A stretch of 64,000 nt of DNA, from NCBI GenBank assembly GCA_002427755.1, contig DIYO01000009.1, positions 809,296 to 873,295 of the forward strand, in the 5' to 3' direction. Both the position numbers and the translations under genes were made by a program. This stretch comes from Roseivirga sp. UBA6052. Lineage in GTDB: Bacteria > Bacteroidota > Bacteroidia > Cytophagales > Cyclobacteriaceae. The notes under the pieces are model-generated. The model did not search any database, had not been told where the DNA came from, and saw only the letters and a list, made by a program, of their open reading frames with translations. This document shows, in pieces, positions 43,067-51,748 of the stretch (its first letter is position 1; every line of letters begins with the position of its first letter).

Positions 43067-43947
43067 ATCCACGTTACTACATTGAAGGCTTAATAGCAGT
43101 TTTTCTATTTGGGATTACTCCCATATTTATCAAGGAAGTTACAGCAAATGCCATTACCATTGGCTTGGTAAGGCTTGTTATCGGCACCTCGTTTCTTTAT
43201 TTCTTAGCTACTAATAAGAACCTTAGAAGTTTAAATAAGAGCGAATGGAAAGCGCTGGGCATTATAGGCCTACTTTTCGGAGTTCATTGGGTTACTTACT
43301 TCATTTCAGTAAAGCTTTCTACGCCTTCAATGGCTATCCTTTCTGTATCTACATTCGGGATACATATGATCTATTTGAACTGGTTTTTTAAAGGCCAAAA
43401 ACCTAAGGTCTTAGATGTTATTTTGGTGTCTATCGCTCTATTTGGGATATATCTAATCGTCCCTGAATTCACCCTGAAGAACGACTTAACTGCAGGTATT
43501 TTAGTTGGTCTAGTTAGTGCACTATTCTTTGCGTTTTTGCCTTTTCAACAGCAAAAGCATCAAAAGATCAATTCAATGACAAGAGCATTTGGTCAGTACT
43601 TTTTTGCTTTACCTGTTTTCCTCATTTTCATTACAGAGTCTAATTGGAATTTGACAAATCAAGATTGGTATTACTTGGCCATTTTGGGAGTTCTTTGCAC
43701 AGTCGGTGCACATACGCTTTGGCTAAGGGCTACAACCCATCTAGAACCAACCACAACAAGCTTGATTTTCTATCTAGGTACCCCAATCGCTATGACCACC
43801 AGTTATTTTTTCTTGAATGAAGAAATGAATGAGTCTAAACTTATTGGCGCAGGATTGATAGTCAGTGCCAATATCTTCGGTTCCTTAGCGAAGAGAAGAT
43901 CGCTCCGTCTTTCAGCTACTTCCCATTCAAAAGGGCATGAATTATAG
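43063..43947 (+). CDS. EamA family (drug/metabolite) transporter
   Basis: Protein of 294 aa with 10 predicted membrane segments in two EamA halves, starting at a TTG overlapping the previous stop. The repeated pattern is seen as AVFLFGITPIFIKEVTANAITIGLVRLVIG in the first half and CTVGAHTLWLRATTHLEPTTTSLIFYLGTPIAMTTSYFFLNEEM in the second. It exports or imports small metabolites; substrate unknown. Last gene of the run starting at nadC. Tail-to-tail overlap of 6 bases with uvrA. Confidence 0.9.
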   Translation: MNPRYYIEGLIAVFLFGITPIFIKEVTANAITIGLVRLVIGTSFLYFLATNKNLRSLNKSEWKALGIIGLLFGVHWVTYFISVKLSTPSMAILSVSTFGIHMIYLNWFFKGQKPKVLDVILVSIALFGIYLIVPEFTLKNDLTAGILVGLVSALFFAFLPFQQQKHQKINSMTRAFGQYFFALPVFLIFITESNWNLTNQDWYYLAILGVLCTVGAHTLWLRATTHLEPTTTSLIFYLGTPIAMTTSYFFLNEEMNESKLIGAGLIVSANIFGSLAKRRSLRLSATSHSKGHEL

Positions 43948-46758
43948 CACTTCAGCTAAATACTGAGCGGTGTAGTTCGAATCTTTGAGTTTTATCATGT
44001 CTTCTGGTGTTCCAGCAAAACACAGATCACCTCCATCATCACCTCCTTCAGGTCCCAAGTCTATTACCCAATCCGCACATTTGATCACCTCTGTATTATG
44101 CTCGATGATCAGAACTGAATTGCCTTGCTCAATTAATGCATTGATGGATTGCATCAATTTGGCAATGTCGTGGAAGTGTAAACCAGTAGTCGGTTCATCG
44201 AAGATAAAGAGAATGTGCTCTTTCGTATTGCTCCTTCCTTTACCTAGGAAATAAGCCAGCTTTACTCGTTGGGCTTCTCCGCCACTGAGTGAGTTGGAGG
44301 ATTGGCCTAATCGGATATAACCAAGCCCTACTTCTTGTAAAGGAGCCAACTTATTGACAACCGATTTCTCATTCGCGAAGAAGATCATGGCATCGTCAAT
44401 GGTCATTTCTAGTACATCAGAAATGTTTTTGCCATTGTATTCGATATCTAAAATTTCTTGCTTGAAACGCTTGCCTTGGCAGCTTTCACAGGTCAAGTGA
44501 ATGTCTGCCATAAATTGCATTTCGATCTTTACTACACCTTCTCCTTGGCATGTTTCACATCGGCCTCCATCTACATTAAATGAGAAGAAAGCAGGTTTGT
44601 ACCCTCTTTGCTTAGCCATTGCTTGATCTGCAAAAAGATTACGAATGGCATCATAGGCCTTTACGTAGGTTACTGGATTGGAGCGAGAAGACTTACCAAT
44701 CGGGTTTTGATCCACAAACTCGATTTGAGTCACTTTTTTCAATGAGCCTTCTAAGCCTTCCATCTTACCAGTTTGCTCACCAACTGTGCCGAGCATTTTA
44801 CCTAAGGCGGGGTAAAGGATTCTTTTGATAAGTGTTGATTTTCCTGATCCACTTACTCCTGTAACTACAGAAAGCACACCCAAAGGAACTTCAACGTCAA
44901 TATTTTTGAGGTTATTCTCTCTGGCCTTTAGAATAGATATACTGTCTTTCCATTTGCGTCTAGTAGTTGGGATTTCCAACCTCTCTTTGCCGCTCAGATA
45001 TTTTGACGTGTAGGTATCACCTGAGGACATCATTTCTGCTAAAGTACCTTGAAAGACTAGCTCACCACCATGAGACCCCGCATCGGGACCGATATCAATA
45101 ATCTGATCAGCCGCTTGCATAACTTTTTCCTCATGCTCCACTACTACAACGGTATTTCCCAAATCGCGCAGAGATTTTAAAACAGAGATTAAGCGATCAG
45201 TATCTCTTGGATGTAAGCCAATACTCGGTTCGTCTAGGATATACATTGAACCCACTAAAGCGCTACCAAGCGAAGTAGCTAATTTGATCCGTTGATATTC
45301 ACCACCAGATAGAGTATTGGTAAGTCGATTTAAGGTCAGATACCCAAGACCAACACGATCTAGATAGGAAAGCCTATATCGTATCTCTTTCATTAAACGC
45401 TCCGCAACATTTTCTTCAAATTCAGTCAGTTCGAGTTCATCGAAGAAAGTAACAATTCGTTTTACAGGCATCAACACGATATCCGTTATTGATCTGCCTT
45501 GAATTTTAACGTATGAGGCATCTTGTCTTAACCGTGTCCCTTTACATTCAGGGCAGTCAGTTCTCCCTCTGTAGCGAGAAAGCATTACCCTGTACTGTAT
45601 CTTATGTGTTTTAGATTCTAGATAAGCGAAAAATTTATCAAGACCTTTAAAGTATTTATTACCTGTCCATAGAAGGTCTTTTTGATCTTCAGTCAGTTCA
45701 GCATATGTCCTGTGAATTGGGAAATCGAATTCCACACCATGCTTCAGAAGGGGCTCTAGCCATTTGCGCATCGTTTCACTTCTCCAAGGCGCAATAGCTC
45801 CTTCATAAACAGATAGTGACTTATCAGGTATGACTAAATCACGGTCAATACCGAGAATTTTGCCAAAGCCTTCACACCTTTTACAGGCTCCGTAAGGATT
45901 ATTGAAAGTAAAGAGGTTTACACTAGGCTCTTCGAACTGCATGCCATCCGCTTCAAATCTGTCGGAGAAATGAAACCTACCACTATCAGGAATATCTACA
46001 ATACAATCTCCTTCACCTTCAAAAAGAGCTGTTTGCACGGAGTCGCCAAACCTAAATTGCGTATCCTCATCATGCTGAATCACACCCCGATCGATTAAGA
46101 TCTCGAGCTTTGATTTCGAGTGATCTTCCTTTCCTTCAATCAAGTCCTCAATAAAAAATGGTTTACCATCGACTAAAATTCTCGTATATCCTTTTTGGAG
46201 TAGAATATTTAATTCTTGCTCATAAGTTCTGTCTTCCTTTAAACGCAAAGGAGCAAGTATCATCAGTCTTTGGTCGTCCTCATGGGTGAGAATAAAATCG
46301 ACAATTGAGGTTACGCTATCTCTTTTTACCTCATCTCCACTGATTGGAGAGTAGGTTTTGCCAACGCGGGCGAATAATAGTTTGAGGTAGTCGTAGATTT
46401 CAGTCGTTGTTCCTACTGTAGATCTTGGGTTTCTTGAACTTACCTTTTGTTCTATGGCAATCGCAGGTGAAACACCTTTGATGTAATCTACTTCTGGCTT
46501 CTCCATTCGGCCCAAAAATTGGCGCGCATAGGAGCTCAAAGATTCAACATACATCCGTTGACCTTCGGCAAAAAGCGTATCGAAAGCCAGTGATGATTTT
46601 CCTGAACCTGAAAGACCTGTAACCACCACCAGTTTATTTCTTGGTATGGCTACAGATAGGCCTTTTAAGTTGTTAGCACGTGCTCCTTTGATGATAATAA
46701 AATCCTTAGGATCTAATTCGTCAATAGGGGTATGCGGTGCAAGAGTTGTTGAATTCAT
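43942..46758 (-). CDS. uvrA: Excinuclease ABC subunit A
   Basis: Full-length UvrA of 938 aa. First Walker A GLSGSGKSSLAFDT with the Q-loop region, C4 zinc motif CKRCEGFG and CPECKG, signature LSGGEYQRIKLA and Walker B LDEPSIGLHPRD. In the second half are GVSGSGKSTL, the zinc finger CETCQGEG and CESCQGK, LSGGEAQRVKLA and FDEPTTGLHF. It recognises bulky DNA lesions and loads UvrB. No uvrB in the window. A -7 element TATCTTTG lies 7 bases before the ATG. Confidence 0.98.
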   Translation of the reverse strand: MNSTTLAPHTPIDELDPKDFIIIKGARANNLKGLSVAIPRNKLVVVTGLSGSGKSSLAFDTLFAEGQRMYVESLSSYARQFLGRMEKPEVDYIKGVSPAIAIEQKVSSRNPRSTVGTTTEIYDYLKLLFARVGKTYSPISGDEVKRDSVTSIVDFILTHEDDQRLMILAPLRLKEDRTYEQELNILLQKGYTRILVDGKPFFIEDLIEGKEDHSKSKLEILIDRGVIQHDEDTQFRFGDSVQTALFEGEGDCIVDIPDSGRFHFSDRFEADGMQFEEPSVNLFTFNNPYGACKRCEGFGKILGIDRDLVIPDKSLSVYEGAIAPWRSETMRKWLEPLLKHGVEFDFPIHRTYAELTEDQKDLLWTGNKYFKGLDKFFAYLESKTHKIQYRVMLSRYRGRTDCPECKGTRLRQDASYVKIQGRSITDIVLMPVKRIVTFFDELELTEFEENVAERLMKEIRYRLSYLDRVGLGYLTLNRLTNTLSGGEYQRIKLATSLGSALVGSMYILDEPSIGLHPRDTDRLISVLKSLRDLGNTVVVVEHEEKVMQAADQIIDIGPDAGSHGGELVFQGTLAEMMSSGDTYTSKYLSGKERLEIPTTRRKWKDSISILKARENNLKNIDVEVPLGVLSVVTGVSGSGKSTLIKRILYPALGKMLGTVGEQTGKMEGLEGSLKKVTQIEFVDQNPIGKSSRSNPVTYVKAYDAIRNLFADQAMAKQRGYKPAFFSFNVDGGRCETCQGEGVVKIEMQFMADIHLTCESCQGKRFKQEILDIEYNGKNISDVLEMTIDDAMIFFANEKSVVNKLAPLQEVGLGYIRLGQSSNSLSGGEAQRVKLAYFLGKGRSNTKEHILFIFDEPTTGLHFHDIAKLMQSINALIEQGNSVLIIEHNTEVIKCADWVIDLGPEGGDDGGDLCFAGTPEDMIKLKDSNYTAQYLAEVL

Positions 46759-46765
46759 AAGGCTG

Positions 46766-46773
46766 CAAAGATA
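46766..46773 (-). promoter_or_regulatory. -7 element at the uvrA start
   Basis: TATCTTTG on the minus strand, exact TAnnTTTG, 7 bases from the ATG. As with gpmI and nadC it predicts a very short leader. -33 box not seen at ideal spacing. Confidence 0.45.
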
Positions 46774-46920
46774 ACAGAAGCAACTGGCTTAATGTTAAGC
46801 AATTTTAATTCTTGAAAAGCGAATAAAATACTTGGCTTTGGCATTATAGTTGTAGTTTATTTGGAGCATTAAGTAACAGCAGAATTCGTTGGTGAATATC
46901 TGATTGTTGACAAAAGCAAA

Positions 46921-46951
46921 TTTGCTTTGCATACAATATTTTATACTTTTA
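46921..46951 (+). promoter_or_regulatory. Promoter for the sigma factor gene
   Basis: TTTG (46921-46924), a 19-base spacer, then TACTTTTA (46944-46951), which differs from TAnnTTTG only in the last base. Expected start near 46957 gives a leader of ~75 bases to the ATG at 47033. It lies in the 274-base gap divergent from uvrA, in which I see nothing else. Confidence 0.55.
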
Positions 46952-47032
46952 GCGTTCAATTCAAGAAAATAAGTCAAACCCTAACCAGCACAATATGATA
47001 TAGACCTCTACGTTAACCTAACAATTATTCAC

Positions 47033-47632
47033 ATGAGGAAATATGCTGTAAGCGACAGTCAGTTGATGTCGCAATACACTAATGGTAACGAAGAGGCATT
47101 CGCTACGCTGGTAGATCGTCACAAAAAGAAGATTTACACCACCATTTATTTGATTGTAAAAGATCAGTATTTGGCAGAGGACCTGTTGCAAGAGGTTTTT
47201 GTAAAGGTGGTAAACACGGTAAAAACCGGCAGGTACAATGAGGAAGGTAAATTCCTACCTTGGGTAACTCGAATTGCACATAATCTTGCCATAGACAATT
47301 TTAGAAAAGCTAAACGCTACCCAACTATCGTAATGGAAGATGGAAGTAGTGTTTTTAATACGTTAGAGTTCTCAGAAGATTCGATAGAGTCTAAGAGGAT
47401 TAAAGAAGATACTCACGCTTTGCTGCGCGATTTAATTAAAGAATTGCCAGATGCACAACGAGAGGTTTTAATGATGAGGCATTATATGCAAATGAGCTTT
47501 CAAGAGATTGCTGATGCTACAGGCGTAAGCATTAATACAGCTCTTGGCCGTATGCGTTATGCACTCATTAATTTGAGAAAGAAGATGGATAAAAAGAATG
47601 TCGCCTATGATCAAAACCTTTACCCAAGATGA
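47033..47632 (+). CDS. RNA polymerase sigma factor (ECF type)
   Basis: Protein of 199 aa. Region 2 runs ~22-90 (EDLLQEVFVKVVNTVKTGRY... WVTRIAHNLAIDNFRKAKR). Region 4 helix-turn-helix at ~140-190 (LPDAQREVLMMRHYMQMSFQEIADATGVSINTALGRMRYALINLRK). The ECF architecture lacks regions 1 and 3. In Bacteroidota such sigma factors regulate stress and envelope genes; the target is unknown. The 3' end overlaps the next gene by 35 bases. Confidence 0.92.
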   Translation: MRKYAVSDSQLMSQYTNGNEEAFATLVDRHKKKIYTTIYLIVKDQYLAEDLLQEVFVKVVNTVKTGRYNEEGKFLPWVTRIAHNLAIDNFRKAKRYPTIVMEDGSSVFNTLEFSEDSIESKRIKEDTHALLRDLIKELPDAQREVLMMRHYMQMSFQEIADATGVSINTALGRMRYALINLRKKMDKKNVAYDQNLYPR

Positions 47633-47843
47633 CTTAGTTCGCTACATGTACAAGGAGACCACTGCCGAAGAAAACGCAGAGATTGAGTTGGCTATGCTAT
47701 TCGATGAAGAGCTTGCCGATAATTATGCGGAATTGGAAAGTGTGATAGAATCACTCGATAGTGCCCAGAAAGCACCAAATAGTCGTGTGGTTGATGCAAT
47801 TTTGAGTTATTCAAAATCTTACCATTTACATTCCGAGGTTTAA
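47598..47843 (+). CDS. Small acidic protein after the sigma gene, possible anti-sigma-like
   Basis: Soluble acidic protein of 81 aa overlapping the end of the sigma gene by 35 bases (ATG at 47598; a second ATG at 47607 gives 78 aa). FTQDDLVRYMYKETTAEENAEIELAMLFDEELADNYAELE resembles short zinc-less relatives of anti-sigma cytoplasmic domains, but it has no CxxC zinc motif or membrane segment. A regulator of the sigma factor is a guess from position; a similar gene often follows such sigma genes in this phylum. Confidence 0.65.
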   Translation: MSPMIKTFTQDDLVRYMYKETTAEENAEIELAMLFDEELADNYAELESVIESLDSAQKAPNSRVVDAILSYSKSYHLHSEV

Positions 47844-47857
47844 GCTATTTTAGCGAC

Positions 47858-48502
47858 ATGACCAGGAAAGAAAGGTATTCAGCATTTGTAGCCTACTTTA
47901 GTGAAAATCAGCCAGAGGCTGAAACAGAATTAAATTACAGCAACCCGTTTGAATTACTGGTTGCTGTTGTTTTATCTGCGCAATGCACGGATGTAAGAAT
48001 TAATAAAGTAACCCCTAAGCTATTCGAGGATTTCCCTACACCTGAGCACCTTGCGGCTACCAACTTCGATGAACTTTTCCCTTATATCAAATCCGTTTCT
48101 TACCCTAACAATAAAACCAAGCATCTAATAGGCTTAGGCAAAATGCTAGTTGAGGATTTTGGTTCTCAAATACCCGAAACCATTGCTGATTTACAGAAAC
48201 TACCCGGTGTAGGTAGAAAGACCGCAAACGTAGTGACTTCCGTAGTTTGGAACCAACCTTCAATGGCGGTTGACACGCACGTATATAGGGTTTCTAAAAG
48301 GTTGGGGTTAGTAAACTTAAATGCTTCCACGCCTCTGGCTGTAGAAAAACAATTGGTGAAGCATTTGGACAAGGAAGTAATCCCTAGGGCTCATCATTGG
48401 TTAATTCTGCATGGTAGATATACCTGTCTTGCAAGAAAGCCTAAATGCGAAGAATGTAAGATTACGGCCTTCTGTAAATATTATGAAAAGAACTATCTGT
48501 AA
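47858..48502 (+). CDS. nth: Endonuclease III
   Basis: Complete 214-aa DNA glycosylase/AP lyase. The helix-hairpin-helix LPGVGRKTANVV has the catalytic Lys121, and the catalytic Asp139 is in VDTHVYRV. The FeS cluster is C-X6-C-X2-C-X5-C near the end (CLARKPKCEECKITAFC). It removes oxidised pyrimidines. A second family member, mutY, lies 7 kb away. The start is close to the preceding small gene (14 bases). Confidence 0.97.
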   Translation: MTRKERYSAFVAYFSENQPEAETELNYSNPFELLVAVVLSAQCTDVRINKVTPKLFEDFPTPEHLAATNFDELFPYIKSVSYPNNKTKHLIGLGKMLVEDFGSQIPETIADLQKLPGVGRKTANVVTSVVWNQPSMAVDTHVYRVSKRLGLVNLNASTPLAVEKQLVKHLDKEVIPRAHHWLILHGRYTCLARKPKCEECKITAFCKYYEKNYL

Positions 48503-48533
48503 TTGCCTAGTGGGTTTTTAGTAAATTAGAGAA

Positions 48534-49763
48534 GTGGCTCAGCGCATCTTATATATTCATCAATACTTTAAGACACCTCAGGAGGGAGGGGCGATCCGAT
48601 CTTATTATCTATCGAAAGGTCTAGTTGAGAATGGTTTCGAAGTGGAGATGGTTACTTCACATAATGAACCAATGGTGCGCACAAAAGAAGTGGATGGTAT
48701 AAAGGTGCATTATCTGCCAGTTGCTTACAATAATGAGATGGGTGCGGTGAAAAGGATTCTGGCCTTTTTAAAGTTCGTGCGTGTTTCAAAACGATACATA
48801 AAAAAGCTTCAAAAACCAGACTTAGCTTACGTGACCTCGACACCTTTGACTGTTGGCCTAATCGGGTTGTGGCTCAAGAAAAAATTATCAATCCCATTCA
48901 TATTTGAGGTTAGAGATCTCTGGCCTACCGCACCCATTGAGATGGGTGTAATTAAGAACAGACTTTTACAGCAATACTTGTATCGTCTAGAATCAAGGAT
49001 CTACAGAGAAGCAGAAAAGGTTGTAGCCCTCTCTCCTGGAATGAGAGATTGGATTAAAAAAGTCGCGCCTGAAAAGGATGTATATATGATTCCTAATATG
49101 GCCGATTGCCAATTCTTCAAAAAGGAGATGAAGGACCCAAAGCTAATCGACTTCTATCATGCAGAGGAACCTTTGGTGATTACTTACATGGGAAGTATAG
49201 GAGCTACTAACCACTTAGACTATTTACTCGAGATTGCTGAGCAAGCCCTTAATCGAAAATTAAACGTTTCATTTAAGGTAGTAGGAAAAGGCTCTCAACT
49301 GAGAAACATTAAGCTCAATTCTTTTCTGAAGAAACTGACGAATATTGAATTTATTGGCTATCAGAATAAAGAGGGGGTTAGAAGAATTCTAAATGTCACT
49401 GATGCCACCTACGTAAGTTTTGCTAATGTGTCGGTATTGGCCACAAATAGCCCTAATAAACTATTCGATAGCCTTGCCGCAGGTAAACTTACCATTGTAA
49501 ATAGCACGGGCTGGACAAAGGATTTGGTAGAGAGATACAAATGTGGTTTTTATGCGGATCCTGAAAATCCAATTGAGTTTATCGAGAAGCTCAGTCTTTT
49601 CTTGAAAGATAGAAACCTCTTAGAGGCACATAAGAACAACGCCAGAAGCATTGCCGAAAAACTCTACAGTAGAAGACTACAGGTTGATAAGTTGGTAAAA
49701 GTACTGAACAATGAAGCTCAGATTAAGGCTGAAGATAACGAGGTCTATATTTTGACAGCGTAA
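48534..49763 (+). CDS. Glycosyltransferase family 4 protein
   Basis: GTG start, 409 aa. GT-B fold: N-terminal domain HQYFKTPQEGGAIRSYYLSKGLVENG, then FIFEVRDLWPTAPIEMGVI, resembling WbuB-like sugar transferases. The C-terminal sugar-nucleotide domain has YMGSIGATNHLDYLLEIAE and ATNSPNKLFDSLAAGKLTIVNSTGW. It transfers a sugar to a surface glycan; donor and acceptor unknown. No polysaccharide cluster surrounds it. It overlaps the convergent gldB gene by 41 bases. Confidence 0.92.
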   Translation: MAQRILYIHQYFKTPQEGGAIRSYYLSKGLVENGFEVEMVTSHNEPMVRTKEVDGIKVHYLPVAYNNEMGAVKRILAFLKFVRVSKRYIKKLQKPDLAYVTSTPLTVGLIGLWLKKKLSIPFIFEVRDLWPTAPIEMGVIKNRLLQQYLYRLESRIYREAEKVVALSPGMRDWIKKVAPEKDVYMIPNMADCQFFKKEMKDPKLIDFYHAEEPLVITYMGSIGATNHLDYLLEIAEQALNRKLNVSFKVVGKGSQLRNIKLNSFLKKLTNIEFIGYQNKEGVRRILNVTDATYVSFANVSVLATNSPNKLFDSLAAGKLTIVNSTGWTKDLVERYKCGFYADPENPIEFIEKLSLFLKDRNLLEAHKNNARSIAEKLYSRRLQVDKLVKVLNNEAQIKAEDNEVYILTA

Positions 49764-51015
49764 GAATTTTTTGTGCATCCGTTTCAGCCATCAGCTCTGT
49801 AAAGCTTACGCCAGTTTCTTCTCTATACGCTTTTATGATTTGCCAACCTAGCCACTGACCAATTCTGCCAGGGCAGTTTTTGCTGATTTCGGGAATTGAG
49901 GGGCGTTCGTCTACATATCTTGCAATGGCTTTGGTGTTCTCTTCATACAGCAACTGCTTTTCTAAAAAGTAAGACCAAATAATCGCTTCGCTGATTGTAG
50001 CGTTCGTAAAATCTTGTTCATTATATCCGATGATCAGGTTATCACTTACGCATGGCAACATTTCTTTAGCAAAGGCCATGGCCTTTCCGGCATAAATCAT
50101 TTCGTCCAATACATTTCGCCTTCCACCTTTTGTTTCATTAAACTGTAGTGAGAGAAATTGAAACACCTGAGGTACTAAGTGATCAGGCGTCAACCTCACT
50201 TTTATGTAATCATACACGTTGGGTCTGTACTTGGCTTCTTCTCCTAGATAGTAGTCTAAGCCCAGTACAATGAGGCTATCAGAGAGGAAAATGTCTTTGC
50301 CAAAACCGGAGTATACAGCTTGTATTTTAGGTGTTTGAAATTCAGGAAAGTGAGAAGTGAGTTTCTTAAACCCTTGGTCTAGTTCGAATGCCAATTTTCC
50401 AGTATTGATAAGTCTTATCGTCTCTTGATAGAGCGTGTCTACATTGGGGTTTTGAATGAGTTCGTAGTTGTCATCCAGCAATTGTTCATCATTCCTGTAA
50501 GCAAAAAGAGAATAGAAATAATCTCTTTCCCCGTGGTTGATCATTAAGTATTCTTCAATTCTTTCTGGCGAATTGATCTTATCAATTTCTGAGTTTTTAA
50601 AGAGATCATATATATCCCTTGAGCTTTTGTCTTTGTTGATTGTGAGATAGTCAAAAGTGAGGAATTCTCTCATTTCTCGGTTAGAGTCAAGTGCCTTATC
50701 AAAACTTGTATAACTGTTGGTGTTAAATAGTCTTTTGACTCGAGGCGTTTGAATGAGTTTGAAGATCTCGCTATTAAGTTCTTCTGGACTTGGTCGGTCC
50801 CCATATTCAAAAAATTCATTTTTGATGATGGGGTATTTATTGAATAATTGATCGAGCTGCCCTTGAGATTCTACTTCGTGAAATGCATGCGTTAGATTCT
50901 CGAACTCCAAAGTGATTTCAGCATTCATGTAGGCTTCAGGATCACCACATTCTGGTTGGCCAGAACAAGACCATATAAAAGCCAATACCACGATAAAACT
51001 GATTCTTTTGACCAT
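49723..51015 (-). CDS. gldB: Gliding motility lipoprotein GldB
   Basis: Start ATG at 51015 gives 430 aa with a lipobox (AFIWSCSGQ). The diagnostic C-terminal half matches GldB: LGLDYYLGEEAKYRPNVYDYIKVRLTPDHLVPQVFQ, MIYAGKAMAFAKEMLPCVSDNLIIGYNEQDF, and CPGRIGQWLGWQIIKAYREETGVSF, then LSKYRPR. Known family role: required for gliding and for stability of the Gld/T9SS machinery in Flavobacterium johnsoniae. The gldC partner is not adjacent here. The end overlaps the glycosyltransferase gene. Confidence 0.88.
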   Translation of the reverse strand: MVKRISFIVVLAFIWSCSGQPECGDPEAYMNAEITLEFENLTHAFHEVESQGQLDQLFNKYPIIKNEFFEYGDRPSPEELNSEIFKLIQTPRVKRLFNTNSYTSFDKALDSNREMREFLTFDYLTINKDKSSRDIYDLFKNSEIDKINSPERIEEYLMINHGERDYFYSLFAYRNDEQLLDDNYELIQNPNVDTLYQETIRLINTGKLAFELDQGFKKLTSHFPEFQTPKIQAVYSGFGKDIFLSDSLIVLGLDYYLGEEAKYRPNVYDYIKVRLTPDHLVPQVFQFLSLQFNETKGGRRNVLDEMIYAGKAMAFAKEMLPCVSDNLIIGYNEQDFTNATISEAIIWSYFLEKQLLYEENTKAIARYVDERPSIPEISKNCPGRIGQWLGWQIIKAYREETGVSFTELMAETDAQKILTLSKYRPRYLQP

Positions 51016-51059
51016 CTCCACTTTTTAAATGACAAATCTATTTATTTATTTTATCCTAC

Positions 51060-51716
51060 ATGAAGAAATACCTTTTAGTAGCGCTTTTCATTGCCGCTAT
51101 TGTTTCCACTTCTCACGCACAAGACAGTTCTTTAGATTATAAAATCGGTATTCGCGTTGGACCTAGTCTATCTTTAAGTAGAACTGCTTCAGACGGTTCA
51201 AATACGGCAATAGAACGAAGTGGATCTTCTCTAAAGTTCTTATTGGGTGCTTTTGTTGATATACCTTTTAAGGATAATTATTACTTCCAGGGAGGGATCA
51301 ATTTTGCCTCAAAGCGTACAGGTATTGCTTTGGAAGACATTGGAGTGGGTAGAGGTCCAGAAGCTCAAATCTACGATCACGAATTTCTCCAGATTCCGCT
51401 ACTCTTAAAATTATATACCAATGAAGTCCTTTTGGACACTAAAGTGTTCATCAATTTTGGCTTAGTACCAGAGATAAGACTCAATACTGACAACAATGGC
51501 CAAGCGAATCCTTTTATACAAGAGTTTCAAGATCTTGATGTAGCCGGTAACTTTGGTGGTGGTTTAGAAAAAGGTATTGGGGTAAATACAAAAGTGTATA
51601 CCTCTTTAAATTTTTATCTAGGCTTTATAGATCAGGTTAAAACGCAGAGCCAAGCTTTCGAAGAATTTCAAGTTAAGAGCAATCTCTTTAGTTTAGAATT
51701 TGGAATCAAATTCTAA
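51060..51716 (+). CDS. PorT-family outer-membrane beta-barrel protein
   Basis: Protein of 218 aa with a signal peptide (VSTSHAQDS). The body is a small beta-barrel of the OMP_b-brl_2/PorT type, starting YKIGIRVGPSLSLS, with alternating strands and aromatic C-terminus (SLEFGIKF). Some PorT proteins serve type IX secretion, but most of the family is uncharacterised. Divergent from gldB, with 44 bases between. Confidence 0.78.
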   Translation: MKKYLLVALFIAAIVSTSHAQDSSLDYKIGIRVGPSLSLSRTASDGSNTAIERSGSSLKFLLGAFVDIPFKDNYYFQGGINFASKRTGIALEDIGVGRGPEAQIYDHEFLQIPLLLKLYTNEVLLDTKVFINFGLVPEIRLNTDNNGQANPFIQEFQDLDVAGNFGGGLEKGIGVNTKVYTSLNFYLGFIDQVKTQSQAFEEFQVKSNLFSLEFGIKF

Positions 51717-51721
51717 TATAA

Positions 51722-51748
51722 AAGCCCCGTCTTAGACGAGGCTTTTTT
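51722..51748. terminator. Bidirectional terminator between PorT-like gene and rng
   Basis: Arms AGCCCCGTC (51723-51731) and GACGAGGCT (51735-51743) with one internal mismatch and a 3-base loop. Seven T follow on the plus strand and a short T-run on the minus strand, so it serves both convergent genes. Confidence 0.9.

Noticed and set aside
46795..46977. 60-aa minus-strand ORF between uvrA and the sigma gene
   Set aside because: Overlaps the promoter region, has no recognisable domain and low-complexity Asn/Tyr/Lys composition.
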